Assembly: GCF_016863255.1 (NCBI RefSeq) | Contig: NZ_BOON01000005.1 | Coordinates: 124,001-188,000, forward strand | Length of the DNA: 64,000 nucleotides | Reading direction: 5' to 3' | From: Planosporangium mesophilum | GTDB taxonomy: Bacteria; Actinomycetota; Actinomycetes; Mycobacteriales; Micromonosporaceae | Shown here: positions 37,231 to 44,839 of the stretch, one piece after another | How positions within the stretch are numbered: position 1 is the first letter of the stretch | Layout of the letters: every line of letters begins with the position of its first letter | Notes under the pieces: generated by a model | Told to the model about the DNA's origin: nothing | The model's input: only the letters and a program-made list of their open reading frames with translations | Databases searched by the model: none | Position numbers and translations under genes: made by a program

Positions 37231-38927
37231 GCCAGTTCCGCCTCGTCGGTGCGGACGACCCACTGCGCGAACGTTTCGCCGTCGGTGCGGGCGGCGAGGT
37301 AACGACGGGCCAGCCGCTCCACGTACTCGGGCAGCTCGTCGGCGGTCGTCTTGAGGCCGCGCACCTTGCGGCCGAAGCCGGCCGTGTGTCCGGCGGCCAC
37401 GCCCAGGCCGCCGCCGAGGTGCACCTGGAAGCCCTCGACCTGGCGGCCGTCCGCCGCCGTCACGATCATGCCCTTGAGCCCGATGTCGGCCACCTGGGTA
37501 CGCGCGCAGGCGTTCGGGCAGCCGTTGAGGTGGATCGAGATGTCGGCGTCGAAGGACGCCAGCCGCTTCTCCAGCTCGTCGACCAGCGACGCGGCGCGGG
37601 CCTTGGTCTCGACGATCGCGAGCTTGCAGAACTCGATGCCGGTGCAGGCCATCGTGCCGCGCCGCCACGCCGACGGCTTCGCCTCCAGCCCGATCTCGCG
37701 CAGCGCCGCCACGATCGAGTTCACGCGATCCTGGTCAAGATCAAGAATCAGGAGCTTCTGGTACGGGGTGAGCCGCACCCGGCCGCTGCCGTGCGCCTCG
37801 GCGATGTCCGCGACCTTGGCCAGGATCTCCCCCGAGACCCGGCCCGCCACCGGGGCGACGCCGACGTAGTACTTGCCGTCCCACTGCTTGTGGATGCCCA
37901 CGTGGTCGATCGGGCGCTCGGGCAGCTCCGGCGCCGGGCCATCGACCAGCTTGCGCCCGAGGTACTCGTTCTCCAGCACCTCGCGGAACTTCTCCGGGCC
38001 CCAGTCTGCCATCAGGAACTTCAACCGGGCCCGGTTGCGCAGCCGCCGGTACCCGTAGTCCCGGAAGATCTTGATGACGCCGTGCCAGACCTCGGCGATC
38101 TCGTGCAGCGGCACCCACACGCCGAGCCGCTTGGCGAGCATCGGGTTGGTGGACAGCCCGCCGCCGACCCACAGGTCGAAACCGGGGCCGTGCTCGGGGT
38201 GGATCACGCCGAGGAACGCGACGTCGTTGGCCTCGTACGGGGTGTCGGGCAGCCACGAGATCGTGGTCTTGAACTTACGCGGCAGGTTGGACAGCTCCGG
38301 GTCCCCGATGAACCGGTCGGAGATCTCCTTGATCGCCTCGGTGGCGTCCAGGATCTCGGCCTCAGCCACGCCGGCGACGGGGCTGCCCAGGATCACCCGG
38401 GGCGTGTCGCCGCACGCCTCGGTGGTCGACAGGCCCACGCCCTCGATCGTCTTCCAGATGGCCGGCATGTCCTCGATCCGGACCCAGTGCAGCTGGATGT
38501 TCTGCCGGTCGGTGATGTCGGCGGTGTCACGCCCGTACCGGGTCGACACGTCGGCGATGGCGCGCAGCTGGGCCAGGTCGAGCTGGCCGCCGTCGACGCG
38601 CACGCGCAGCATGAAGTACTCGTCCTCGAGCTCGTGCGGCTCCAGGACCGCCGTGCGCCCGCCGTCGATGCCGGGGCGGCGCTGGGTGTACAGGCCCCAC
38701 CAGCGCATCCGGCCGCGAAGGTCCTGCGGGTCGATGCTGGCGAAGCCGCGGTGCGCGTAGATCGTCTCGATCCGCTGGCGGACGTTGAGCCCGTCGTCGT
38801 CCTTCTTGAAGCGCTCGTTGGGGTTCAGTGGTTCGCGGTACCCCAGCGCCCACTGACCCTCACCACGGCGGGGGCCCTTGCCCCGTGCGCCGGATCGGGA
38901 AGTGGCGGGGACGGCGGTAGCCGTCAT
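37227..38927 (-). CDS. sir: Ferredoxin-dependent sulfite reductase
   Basis: A 566-residue siroheme/4Fe-4S enzyme that reduces sulfite to sulfide with ferredoxin. The siroheme-cluster cysteines are in ACTGIEFCKLAIVETKARA (about residue 426) and HLNGCPNACARTQVADIG (about 466). The N-terminal half-domain has LRGRMRWWGLYTQRRPG and DITDRQNIQLHWV. It could be called nitrite reductase by family alone. The downstream APS reductase and chelatase decide for sulfite. It heads a four-gene unit linked by 4-base overlaps, behind a short leader peptide. Confidence 0.92.
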   Translation of the reverse strand: MTATAVPATSRSGARGKGPRRGEGQWALGYREPLNPNERFKKDDDGLNVRQRIETIYAHRGFASIDPQDLRGRMRWWGLYTQRRPGIDGGRTAVLEPHELEDEYFMLRVRVDGGQLDLAQLRAIADVSTRYGRDTADITDRQNIQLHWVRIEDMPAIWKTIEGVGLSTTEACGDTPRVILGSPVAGVAEAEILDATEAIKEISDRFIGDPELSNLPRKFKTTISWLPDTPYEANDVAFLGVIHPEHGPGFDLWVGGGLSTNPMLAKRLGVWVPLHEIAEVWHGVIKIFRDYGYRRLRNRARLKFLMADWGPEKFREVLENEYLGRKLVDGPAPELPERPIDHVGIHKQWDGKYYVGVAPVAGRVSGEILAKVADIAEAHGSGRVRLTPYQKLLILDLDQDRVNSIVAALREIGLEAKPSAWRRGTMACTGIEFCKLAIVETKARAASLVDELEKRLASFDADISIHLNGCPNACARTQVADIGLKGMIVTAADGRQVEGFQVHLGGGLGVAAGHTAGFGRKVRGLKTTADELPEYVERLARRYLAARTDGETFAQWVVRTDEAELA

Positions 38928-39050
38928 GCGAGCGTCCTCCTGCTGATGGTGGGAGCGCGCGCACCGGTAACCGCGAAAGAATGCGGTTGACTTCGATGTC
39001 AGAAAAAAGTCCGGCGCGGTCGCGCACCCGGAACGGAAATACGGGCGGCG

Positions 39051-39134
39051 TCAGGCAGCCGGACAGATGGCGCTGCGCACGCGACCGAAGTCGACGTGTC
39101 GGCGGCTGGTAAGCCGCAGGGAAGCAGCAGTCAT
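39051..39134 (-). CDS. 27-residue leader peptide of the sulfite-reductase operon
   Basis: A short frame, MTAASLRLTSRRHVDFGRVR followed by SAICPAA, ends 123 bases before the sulfite reductase start. The RRHVDFGRV core matches the actinobacterial putative leader peptides found before sulfur-assimilation genes. There is no Shine-Dalgarno. A CACGAT hexamer 7 bases before the ATG would suit a leaderless transcript. The single Cys codon lies four codons from the end, so translation could sense charged tRNA-Cys and control the genes beyond it. Confidence 0.75.
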   Translation of the reverse strand: MTAASLRLTSRRHVDFGRVRSAICPAA

Positions 39135-39298
39135 ACGGACGATCGTGCCACGAACCAGGGCGCCGGCGCCACGGTTCCGTGAGGGCGGTCTCACTCGGCA
39201 CCAGCGGTTGACCAGCGGAAATTCTCTTTAACACACCAGATTGATAGGGATTTCTGCGCGCTGTGGAGACGCGGGGGAACGCCCAGTTCACCCGCGGA

Positions 39299-39349
39299 TC
39301 TCACCGCTTGGAAAGTCCCGCAGTCGGGAAGGTCTCACCGCTTGGAGAG
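39299..39349. repeat. 34-base-spaced duplication of the pdtaS 3' end
   Basis: TCTCACCGCTTGGAAAG (39299-39315) repeats TCTCACCGCTTGGAGAG (39333-39349), which contains the stop and last codons of the kinase gene. A TCCCG/CGGGA hairpin lies between the copies (39316-39329). Confidence 0.6.
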
Positions 39350-40813
39350 CGGAACCACCAGCACCGCTTCGGTACCGCCCTCCGCCCGCCGCCGCAACTC
39401 GATCGAGCCGCGCAGCTCACCGGTGGCGAGGGTACGCACGATCTGCAGCCCGAGCCGCTCGCTCGCCTCCAGGCTGAAGCCGTCCGGCAGGCCGAAGCCG
39501 GTGTCGGCCACGGTCACGTGCAACTGCCGGCGGAACCGGTGCGCGCTGATCACGACGGTACCCTCGTCGCCCGGCCCGTACGCGTGCTCGACGGCGTTCT
39601 GGAGCAGCTCGTTGAGCACCATCACCAGCGGCGTGGCGACCTCCGCCGGGAGCACGCCGAAGGTACCGGTACGCCGCATCACCACCCGCGACTCGGGCGC
39701 CCCGACCTCCTTCGCCGCCGACGCGACCCGGTCGACGATGCCGTCGAAATCCACCGCCTCGTCCGACGACATCGACAGCGTCTCGTGTACCAGCGCGATC
39801 GAGGCCACCCGGCGTACCGACTCCTCCAGGGCGGCCCGCGCCTGCGGTACCCCGACCCGCCGGGCCTGCAGCCGCAGCAGCGCCGCGACCGTCTGGAGAT
39901 TGTTCTTCACCCGGTGGTGGATCTCCCGGATGGTGGCGTCCTTGGTGATCAACTGCCGGTCCCGGCGGCGCACCTCGGTCACGTCCCGTACCAGGACCAG
40001 CGCGCCGATGGGCGTACCGGCCGGCATCAGCGGGAGCGCCCGCATCAGGACGGTGGCCCCGCGCGCCTCGAGTTCCCGGCGCGGCGGCGCCTCGCCCCGC
40101 AGCGCGGCGAGCAGCGCCTCTGCGCTCTCGCCACCCTCCAGCGGGTCGTCGGCCAGCCGCCCGGTGATGGCCGACAGCTCCTCCCCCACCAGGTGCGTCG
40201 TCAGGCCGAGCCGCCGGTACGCCGACTGCGCGTTCGGGCTCGCGTACGTGACCTTGCCGCCGCCGTCGAGCCGGATCAGCCCGTCGCCGACCCGCGGCGC
40301 GCTGGTCGTCTCCCCCGGGTGGCGGTACGGCGGGAAGCTCCCGTCGGCCACCATCTGGGCCAGGTCATCGGCCGTGGTGAGGTAGTTGAGCTCCAGGTGG
40401 CTGGGGGTACGCGCGGTCGACAGGTTGGTGTCCCGGCCGATGACCGCGATCACCCGGTCGCTGCCGGCCCGCCGGACCGGGATCGCCTCGTGCCGCGCCG
40501 GGGTGTCGCCGTACCAGACCGGATCGCCCTCCCGCCAGATCCGACCCTGGTCGCGGGCGATCGCCAGGTGCGCCACCTCGGCCCCACCGAAGATCCGGCC
40601 GACCTGGTCGTCCTGGTACGCGGTCGGCCCGGTCGTCGGGCGTACCTGGGCCACACACAGGAACTGGCCGTCGTCGAGCGCGACCCACATGATCAGATCG
40701 GCGAACGACAGGTCGGACATGAGTTGCCAGTCGCCGGCGAGCCGGTGCAGGTGCTCGATGTCGGCGGGCTCGAGGTTGGTGTGCTCCTCGACGAGGTCAC
40801 GCAGCGTGGACAC
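39335..40813 (-). CDS. pdtaS: Cytosolic sensor histidine kinase PdtaS
   Basis: A 492-residue soluble kinase. An N-terminal GAF domain occupies residues 1-150 (MSTLRDLVEEHTNLEPADIE). A PAS domain lies at about 165-285. The HisKA_2 phospho-acceptor box is IREIHHRVKNNLQTVAALLR, followed by an ATPase domain with NELLQNAVEHA and DTGFGLPDGF. Domain order and N-terminus match M. tuberculosis PdtaS, which phosphorylates the antiterminator PdtaR in response to copper/nitric oxide. No pdtaR is in the window. In the GTG start region it is divergent from the lipoprotein gene. Confidence 0.9.
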   Translation of the reverse strand: MSTLRDLVEEHTNLEPADIEHLHRLAGDWQLMSDLSFADLIMWVALDDGQFLCVAQVRPTTGPTAYQDDQVGRIFGGAEVAHLAIARDQGRIWREGDPVWYGDTPARHEAIPVRRAGSDRVIAVIGRDTNLSTARTPSHLELNYLTTADDLAQMVADGSFPPYRHPGETTSAPRVGDGLIRLDGGGKVTYASPNAQSAYRRLGLTTHLVGEELSAITGRLADDPLEGGESAEALLAALRGEAPPRRELEARGATVLMRALPLMPAGTPIGALVLVRDVTEVRRRDRQLITKDATIREIHHRVKNNLQTVAALLRLQARRVGVPQARAALEESVRRVASIALVHETLSMSSDEAVDFDGIVDRVASAAKEVGAPESRVVMRRTGTFGVLPAEVATPLVMVLNELLQNAVEHAYGPGDEGTVVISAHRFRRQLHVTVADTGFGLPDGFSLEASERLGLQIVRTLATGELRGSIELRRRAEGGTEAVLVVPLSKR

Positions 40814-40855
40814 GCTTCACAGCCTGCCACGCCCCGCCCTGTAGCCTCTTCAGGC

Positions 40856-41311
40856 GTGCGCCGCTTTGTCACTACCCTCGTCGTCGTGGCGCTGTGCGCC
40901 GCCCTGTCCGGTTGCGGCTGGCTGCGAGCCGGCGGACAGAGCAGGACCAAACCGAACGGGTTCGTACTGCGCGGGTACGCCACGGTGGCGGGGGCGCCGG
41001 CGGGGCAGGTCGGCAGCCCCTGCCAGGTACCGAACTCCGGGATCGCGCCCGGTACGCCGCTGAAGGTGACCGACCCGCCGGACCACACGCTGGCGATCGG
41101 CACGCTCGGCGGCGGGGTGCTCGCGGCGGACGGTGGGACGTACCGGTGCAACTTCCCGTTCGAGATCTACGGCGTGCCGGGCGGGCACACGACGTACGAG
41201 ATCAGCGTGGACAACCGTCCGCCGGTGCGCTTCCCGGCGGACGAACTACGCCAGGACAAGCCCGCCGTGATCCTGGTCGACGCGCCTTCTTCTCCGACCC
41301 CTTCCCCATGA
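40856..41311 (+). CDS. Small lipoprotein of unknown function
   Basis: A 151-residue exported protein. The signal sequence is VRRFVTTLVVVALCAALSGC with the lipobox LSGC at residues 17-20. The mature part is about 130 residues with two cysteines (GSPCQVP and YRCNFPF) that could form a disulfide, and a predicted beta-rich body. It ends with a Pro/Ser/Thr tail. The GTG at 40856 lies 9 bases after TAGCCT, suggesting a leaderless message. The stop codon is inside a perfect palindrome. Confidence 0.7.
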   Translation: MRRFVTTLVVVALCAALSGCGWLRAGGQSRTKPNGFVLRGYATVAGAPAGQVGSPCQVPNSGIAPGTPLKVTDPPDHTLAIGTLGGGVLAADGGTYRCNFPFEIYGVPGGHTTYEISVDNRPPVRFPADELRQDKPAVILVDAPSSPTPSP

Positions 41312-41318
41312 TCATGGG
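41305..41318. repeat. Perfect 14-bp palindrome CCCATGATCATGGG
   Basis: It spans the TGA of the lipoprotein gene. Related TGATCATGG strings recur at 42488-42543. Confidence 0.6.
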
Positions 41319-41329
41319 TAGCGGGACTC

Positions 41330-42385
41330 TCAGAGGGTTGTGGTGACCTTCTTGAGGCCGCGGGGGGCGTCGGGATTCTCACCCCGGTGCCGCGCCAGCT
41401 CCAGCGCGAGGCGCTGCAGCGGCAGGATGTCCAGCAGCGGCGCGTACCGCTCGTCGACGTCGGGGGTGGGGATGCGCAGCGCCGCACCGGCCACGTCGGA
41501 CGGGCCGATCGCCACCACGTCGGCGCGGCGCTCGTCCAGCCGGGCCAGCACCTCGCGCATCGCGGCGCCGCCGGGGCCCGACCCGACGACGGCGAGCACC
41601 GGCACGTCCGGGTCTGCCATGGCGAGCGGGCCGTGCAGCAGGTCGGCGCCGGAGAATGCCAGCGCCGGCAGGTACGAGGTCTCCATCAGCTTGAGGGCGG
41701 TCTCCCGGGCGGTCGGGTACGCGTAGCCCCGCCCCGTGGTCACCATCCGCGCCGCGAAGCGGTACCGGGGGGCGAGCTCACCCGGCGTCGGGTCGTCTGT
41801 CAGGGCCTGCGCCAGCGCCGGCAACTCGGCGAGGGCGGCCCGCTCCTCGGCGGGCAGCGCACCGTCCCCGGCGCGCACCCCCTCGACCAGCATGAGCAGC
41901 GCGAGCAGCTCGGCCGAGTACGTCTTGGTCGCGGCGACCGCCCGCTCGTGCCCGGCCGCGATGTCGATCGACAGCTCGGCGGCGCCGGCCAGCGGCGAGG
42001 ACGGGTTGTTGGTCACGGCCAGGGTGTGCGCGCCCTGCTCCCGGGCGACCCGGACGACCTCGCACAGGTCCGGCGAGCCGCCGCTCTGGGAGACGCCGAC
42101 GACCAGCGCGTCGCGCAGGTCGGGACGGGCGCCGTAGACGGTGTACGCCGACGGCGAGGCCAGCCCGGCCGGGATGCCGAGCCGGATCTCGGTCAGGTAC
42201 GCCGCGTACAGCGCCGCGTGGTCGGAGGTACCCCGGGCGGTGAAGATGACGTGGCGCGGCGCCCACCCGGCGATCCGCGCGGCCACCTCGGCGATCGCGG
42301 GCGCCTGCACGTCCAGCAGCCGGGCGTAGACCTCGGGCTGCTCGGCGATGTCCGCCGCCATCCCGCTTCCTGGCTGGCCCGTCAC
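41330..42385 (-). CDS. SIS-domain aldose-ketose isomerase/deaminase-like protein
   Basis: A 351-residue protein with two sugar-isomerase domains, resembling the isomerase half of GlmS and the AgaS/NagB-II group. Phosphosugar loops are FTARGTSDHAALYA, VVGVSQSGGSPDLCE and AATKTYSAELLALL. The second domain has TARETALKLMETSYLPA. There is no glutaminase domain. It probably handles glucosamine-6-phosphate or a related sugar. The GTG at 42385 has GGGAGG 6 bases upstream, so the longer frame is rejected. Confidence 0.87.
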   Translation of the reverse strand: MTGQPGSGMAADIAEQPEVYARLLDVQAPAIAEVAARIAGWAPRHVIFTARGTSDHAALYAAYLTEIRLGIPAGLASPSAYTVYGARPDLRDALVVGVSQSGGSPDLCEVVRVAREQGAHTLAVTNNPSSPLAGAAELSIDIAAGHERAVAATKTYSAELLALLMLVEGVRAGDGALPAEERAALAELPALAQALTDDPTPGELAPRYRFAARMVTTGRGYAYPTARETALKLMETSYLPALAFSGADLLHGPLAMADPDVPVLAVVGSGPGGAAMREVLARLDERRADVVAIGPSDVAGAALRIPTPDVDERYAPLLDILPLQRLALELARHRGENPDAPRGLKKVTTTL

Positions 42386-42487
42386 GACGTCCTCCCGACT
42401 GTTTTTGCGCGTTTCAGCAAGGATGGTCGCACAAACGAGCAGGAGCACACAACGAACGCGCAGTTTCGCGCATCACACCCGGTCCCG

Positions 42488-42543
42488 CCATGATCATGGA
42501 ACCCTTTCCGCGCTGGGAACCGGAAGAGGCTCCGTGATCATGG
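42488..42543. repeat. Imperfect 23-bp hairpin with TGATCATGG ends
   Basis: The arms 42488-42510 and 42521-42543 pair at 19 of 23 positions plus two G-T pairs around a 10-base loop. The right arm contains the stop codon of the GNAT gene. It probably terminates that gene. Confidence 0.7.
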
Positions 42544-43035
42544 GAGGGGTTTGCGCAGAGCGAGCAGGTTCACCTCGGGCGCCGGTACCCAGTCCCGCTC
42601 GGGGATGCGGTGGAAGCCCATCGAGGTGTACAGCCGCTGCGCGGAGACCACGAAGTCCCGGCAGCAGATCACCACGGCGCCGCGGCCGGCCTCGGCGGCG
42701 CGACGCAGGCACTCGTCCACCAGCAGCCGACCCACCCCGAGCCCCTGGGCCGCGGGGTCGACGGCGAGCATCCGGAACTCGGCCTCGTCAGGGCCGGCCA
42801 GCTCGGCGTACCGACTACCGGGCAGTACGAACGTCACCGAGCCCAGGAGCCGGTCGGTCCTGGTGTCCACCGCGACGAGCACGGTGCCGTCGGCCGCGCG
42901 CGACACCACGTCCGCGAGTACGCGCTCGTACCCGGTCGCGGCCCCGAGCTGCCCGGACTCGGTGTACGCGGCGACGGTCAGCCGGCCGATCTCGGCGTAT
43001 TCGCCGGGCACCGCCAGCCGGACCGCAACGATCAT
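42538..43035 (-). CDS. GNAT N-acetyltransferase
   Basis: A 165-residue GNAT enzyme. The coenzyme A loop is VDPAAQGLGVGRLLVDECLR, followed by AVVICCRDFVVSAQRLYTSM and a GFHRIPERDW end. The substrate is unknown. It overlaps the carrier-protein stop by 4 bases (ATGA). In M. tuberculosis a GNAT gene also lies in this neighbourhood, though not in the same place. Confidence 0.85.
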   Translation of the reverse strand: MIVAVRLAVPGEYAEIGRLTVAAYTESGQLGAATGYERVLADVVSRAADGTVLVAVDTRTDRLLGSVTFVLPGSRYAELAGPDEAEFRMLAVDPAAQGLGVGRLLVDECLRRAAEAGRGAVVICCRDFVVSAQRLYTSMGFHRIPERDWVPAPEVNLLALRKPLP

Positions 43036-43247
43036 TCGATCACCGCGATGAGGTCACCCTCCTGGACCACGTCGCCCTCGTTGACCACAAGCTCCTTGAG
43101 CACCCCGGTGGACTCGGCCACGACCGGGATCTCCATCTTCATCGACTCCAGGATGACGAGGGTGTCCCCCTCTTCGACCGTCTCGCCGGTGGCCTTGACC
43201 ACCTTCCAGACGTTCGCCACCATCTCGGCGTGGATCTCCTCGGCCAT
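43032..43247 (-). CDS. Biotin/lipoyl attachment carrier protein (TB7.3-like)
   Basis: A 71-residue single-domain carrier. The modified lysine is in VILESMKMEIPV (Lys37). The whole protein is one biotinyl/lipoyl domain, with EGDVVQEGDLIAVIE at the end. Length and position between pdtaS and sigR match M. tuberculosis TB7.3 (Rv3221c), a biotinylated protein of unresolved partner. GAGAGGA lies before the ATG at 43247. The 43248-43467 gap shows nothing clear beyond its promoter. Confidence 0.9.
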   Translation of the reverse strand: MAEEIHAEMVANVWKVVKATGETVEEGDTLVILESMKMEIPVVAESTGVLKELVVNEGDVVQEGDLIAVIE

Positions 43248-43467
43248 GTGCCCGTCCTCTCGTGTCGTTGCCCCGGTATCCAATCACGGCCGGCGGAAAA
43301 CCGGCGGTCGAGTCGGCTGGTGGGGCGCGCGCCGTCGCACTGACCCGCGGCTTCGCGTGCCGCATCGCGGCAGCGCCTGACGCGTCACGTCCGGTTTGTG
43401 GCGTCGCTCTTCCCGGATCGGCGTAAGGGACGGGCTGGATCGGCGTAAGGGACGGAGACGAGGCGGA

Positions 43468-43764
43468 CTACTCCGTCTGAAGCTCCCGGAACTCCCGCTC
43501 GTCGCCCTCGAAGACAACCAGATCGGCAAGCTTCTCGCGCAGGCGCTGCTTGAGCTCGGCCGGCGCCTTGTCGGCGCCGCAGGAGCGGGCCACCAGCACC
43601 TTCACCTCCTGCTCGATGCCGAACTCACGCAGGCACGGCGAGCATTCGTCGAGGTGTTCGCGGATCAGTAGCCGCCGGTCTTCGGAGCACTCAAGGTCGA
43701 GGTACAGGTAGACCTCGGCCAGCACCTCGCGGCAGTCGGTCTCGTGGGGTTCGCCGCAGCTCAT
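43468..43764 (-). CDS. rsrA: Anti-sigma-R factor RsrA (zinc, redox-sensing)
   Basis: A 98-residue ZAS-family anti-sigma factor. It holds SigR inactive until disulfide stress expels its zinc. The ligands stand at the same positions as in Streptomyces RsrA: Cys11, His37, Cys41 and Cys44 (EHLDECSPCLREF). Cys3 is extra. The ATG at 43764 overlaps the stop of a small repeat-built frame (ATGA) that in turn overlaps the sigR stop. GAGGTGATC supplies the ribosome-binding site from within the repeat. Confidence 0.93.
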   Translation of the reverse strand: MSCGEPHETDCREVLAEVYLYLDLECSEDRRLLIREHLDECSPCLREFGIEQEVKVLVARSCGADKAPAELKQRLREKLADLVVFEGDEREFRELQTE

Positions 43765-43901
43765 GCGATCACCTCGCTGCGCTCGGTGATGCATTCGCGA
43801 GGCACTGAGCTGATGGCTCGCTCGCTCCGCTCACTCACGACGATCACCTCGCTGCGCTCGCCGGGCACTGGGCTCATGGTTCGCCAGCTCCGCTCGCTCA
43901 C
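43761..43901 (-). CDS. 46-codon repeat-built frame linking sigR to rsrA
   Basis: The GTG at 43901 overlaps the sigR TGA by 4 bases, and the TGA at 43763-43761 overlaps the rsrA ATG by 4. The product has two similar halves, [20 protein letters not shown] and [20 protein letters not shown] plus SEVIA. They are encoded by two copies of a GAGCGnAGCGAG-rich element. It may be translated mainly to carry ribosomes from sigR to rsrA. It may equally be only a repeat insertion. Confidence 0.4.
   Translation of the reverse strand: MSERSWRTMSPVPGERSEVIVVSERSERAISSVPRECITERSEVIA
43766..43901. repeat. Two tandem copies of a 60-75-base element between sigR and rsrA
   Basis: CGATCACCTCGCTGCGCTCG occurs at 43766-43785 and 43841-43860. 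Each copy is followed by a related GGCACTGnGCTnATGG and a GCTCCGCTC block. This is an intergenic repeat of the GAGCGCAGCGAG type seen in actinobacteria. Confidence 0.75.
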
Positions 43902-44515
43902 CGCGACGCCTCCTGCCCGGCCGGCTGGCTCTCCGCAGCGACCCGGTTGAAACCCCGGTCGGCAGCGTAGCGCTCCAACAGCTTGCGCAGGTTGCGCCGG
44001 CCGCGGTGCAGCCGCGACATCACGGTGCCGATCGGCGTACCCATGATGTCGGCGATCTCCTTGTACGAGAAGCCCTCGACGTCGGCTAGGTAGACCGCCA
44101 GCCGGAACTCCTCCGGCAGCGACTGCAGCGCCTGCTTGATGTCGGAGTCGGGCAGCCGGTCCAGCGCCTCGGTCTCGGCCGACCTGAGCCCGCTGGAGGT
44201 GTGCGACTCCACCTCGGCCAGCTGCCAGTCGTGGATCTCGTCGGTGGGTGCCTGGATCGGCTGGCGCTGCCGCTTCCGGTACGAGTTGATGTACGTGTTC
44301 GTGAGGATGCGGTAGAGCCAGGCCTTGAGGTTGGTCCCCGGCTCGAACTGGTGGAACGCGGAGTAGGCCTTCAGGAACGTCTCCTGGAGCAGGTCCTCGG
44401 CGTCCGCCGGGTTACGCGTCATCCGCAGCGCGGCCCCGTAGAGCTGGTCCAGGAACGGCATCGCTTCCTGCACGAAACGGTCACGCCGCTGGTCGGGCTT
44501 CTCGTCTACTGACAC
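43898..44515 (-). CDS. sigR: Thiol-stress ECF sigma factor SigR (SigH)
   Basis: A 205-residue group 4 sigma factor. Region 2 has [20 protein letters not shown] and [13 protein letters not shown]. Region 4 has [20 protein letters not shown] and [20 protein letters not shown]. It directs transcription from GGAAT-N18-GTT promoters under disulfide stress. The GTG at 44515 follows GAAGAGGGG. The frame stays open upstream for 101 codons. GTG 44734, with GGGAGG before it, would give a 278-residue form. A matching SigR promoter lies just upstream of that. Confidence 0.93.
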   Translation of the reverse strand: MSVDEKPDQRRDRFVQEAMPFLDQLYGAALRMTRNPADAEDLLQETFLKAYSAFHQFEPGTNLKAWLYRILTNTYINSYRKRQRQPIQAPTDEIHDWQLAEVESHTSSGLRSAETEALDRLPDSDIKQALQSLPEEFRLAVYLADVEGFSYKEIADIMGTPIGTVMSRLHRGRRNLRKLLERYAADRGFNRVAAESQPAGQEASR

Positions 44516-44734
44516 GCGCCCCTCTTCCCTTGACCGTCCCACCGAGGATACGCCGCCCGGTCGAACGCCATTTCCGGATGGGTGGACGGTCGCTCCATCG
44601 AGGGAGACAGCGGGCCAGGTCGGGTCGGCCTTGGCCGGCGCGGGCTCGATCGCCGCGGACCATCCCGGCCCGGTCAGTACGCGCCGCCAACGCTCCGCTT
44701 CGTACGTGTCGGACTCCCTGGTAACAGTGCGCAC
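44516..44734 (-). other. In-frame N-terminal extension of SigR (candidate long isoform)
   Basis: Seventy-three further codons, beginning [20 protein letters not shown], are open in frame with sigR. The GTG at 44734 has a good GGGAGG Shine-Dalgarno 7 bases away. In Streptomyces coelicolor a 55-residue extension makes an unstable SigR form from the SigR-dependent promoter. Here the extension is 73 residues. Confidence 0.5.
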
Positions 44735-44795
44735 CCGGGATCCTCCCTTCGCCAGTGGTCGATACACCTCGAGGTGCCAACCTTCCGGCGGGTGC

Positions 44796-44821
44796 AACCC
44801 GGCCACGACACAGATCATTCC
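44796..44821 (-). promoter_or_regulatory. SigR-type autoregulatory promoter upstream of sigR
   Basis: On the minus strand GGAAT (44821-44817), 18 bases and GTT (44798-44796) match the SigR consensus exactly. The predicted start near 44789 gives a leader of about 55 bases before GTG 44734. Confidence 0.7.
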
Positions 44822-44839
44822 GGGATGTGGTGTGAGGGA

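Noticed and set aside
43766-43860. Insertion sequence between sigR and rsrA
   Set aside because: There is no transposase, no terminal inverted repeats and no target duplication. It is a short intergenic repeat.
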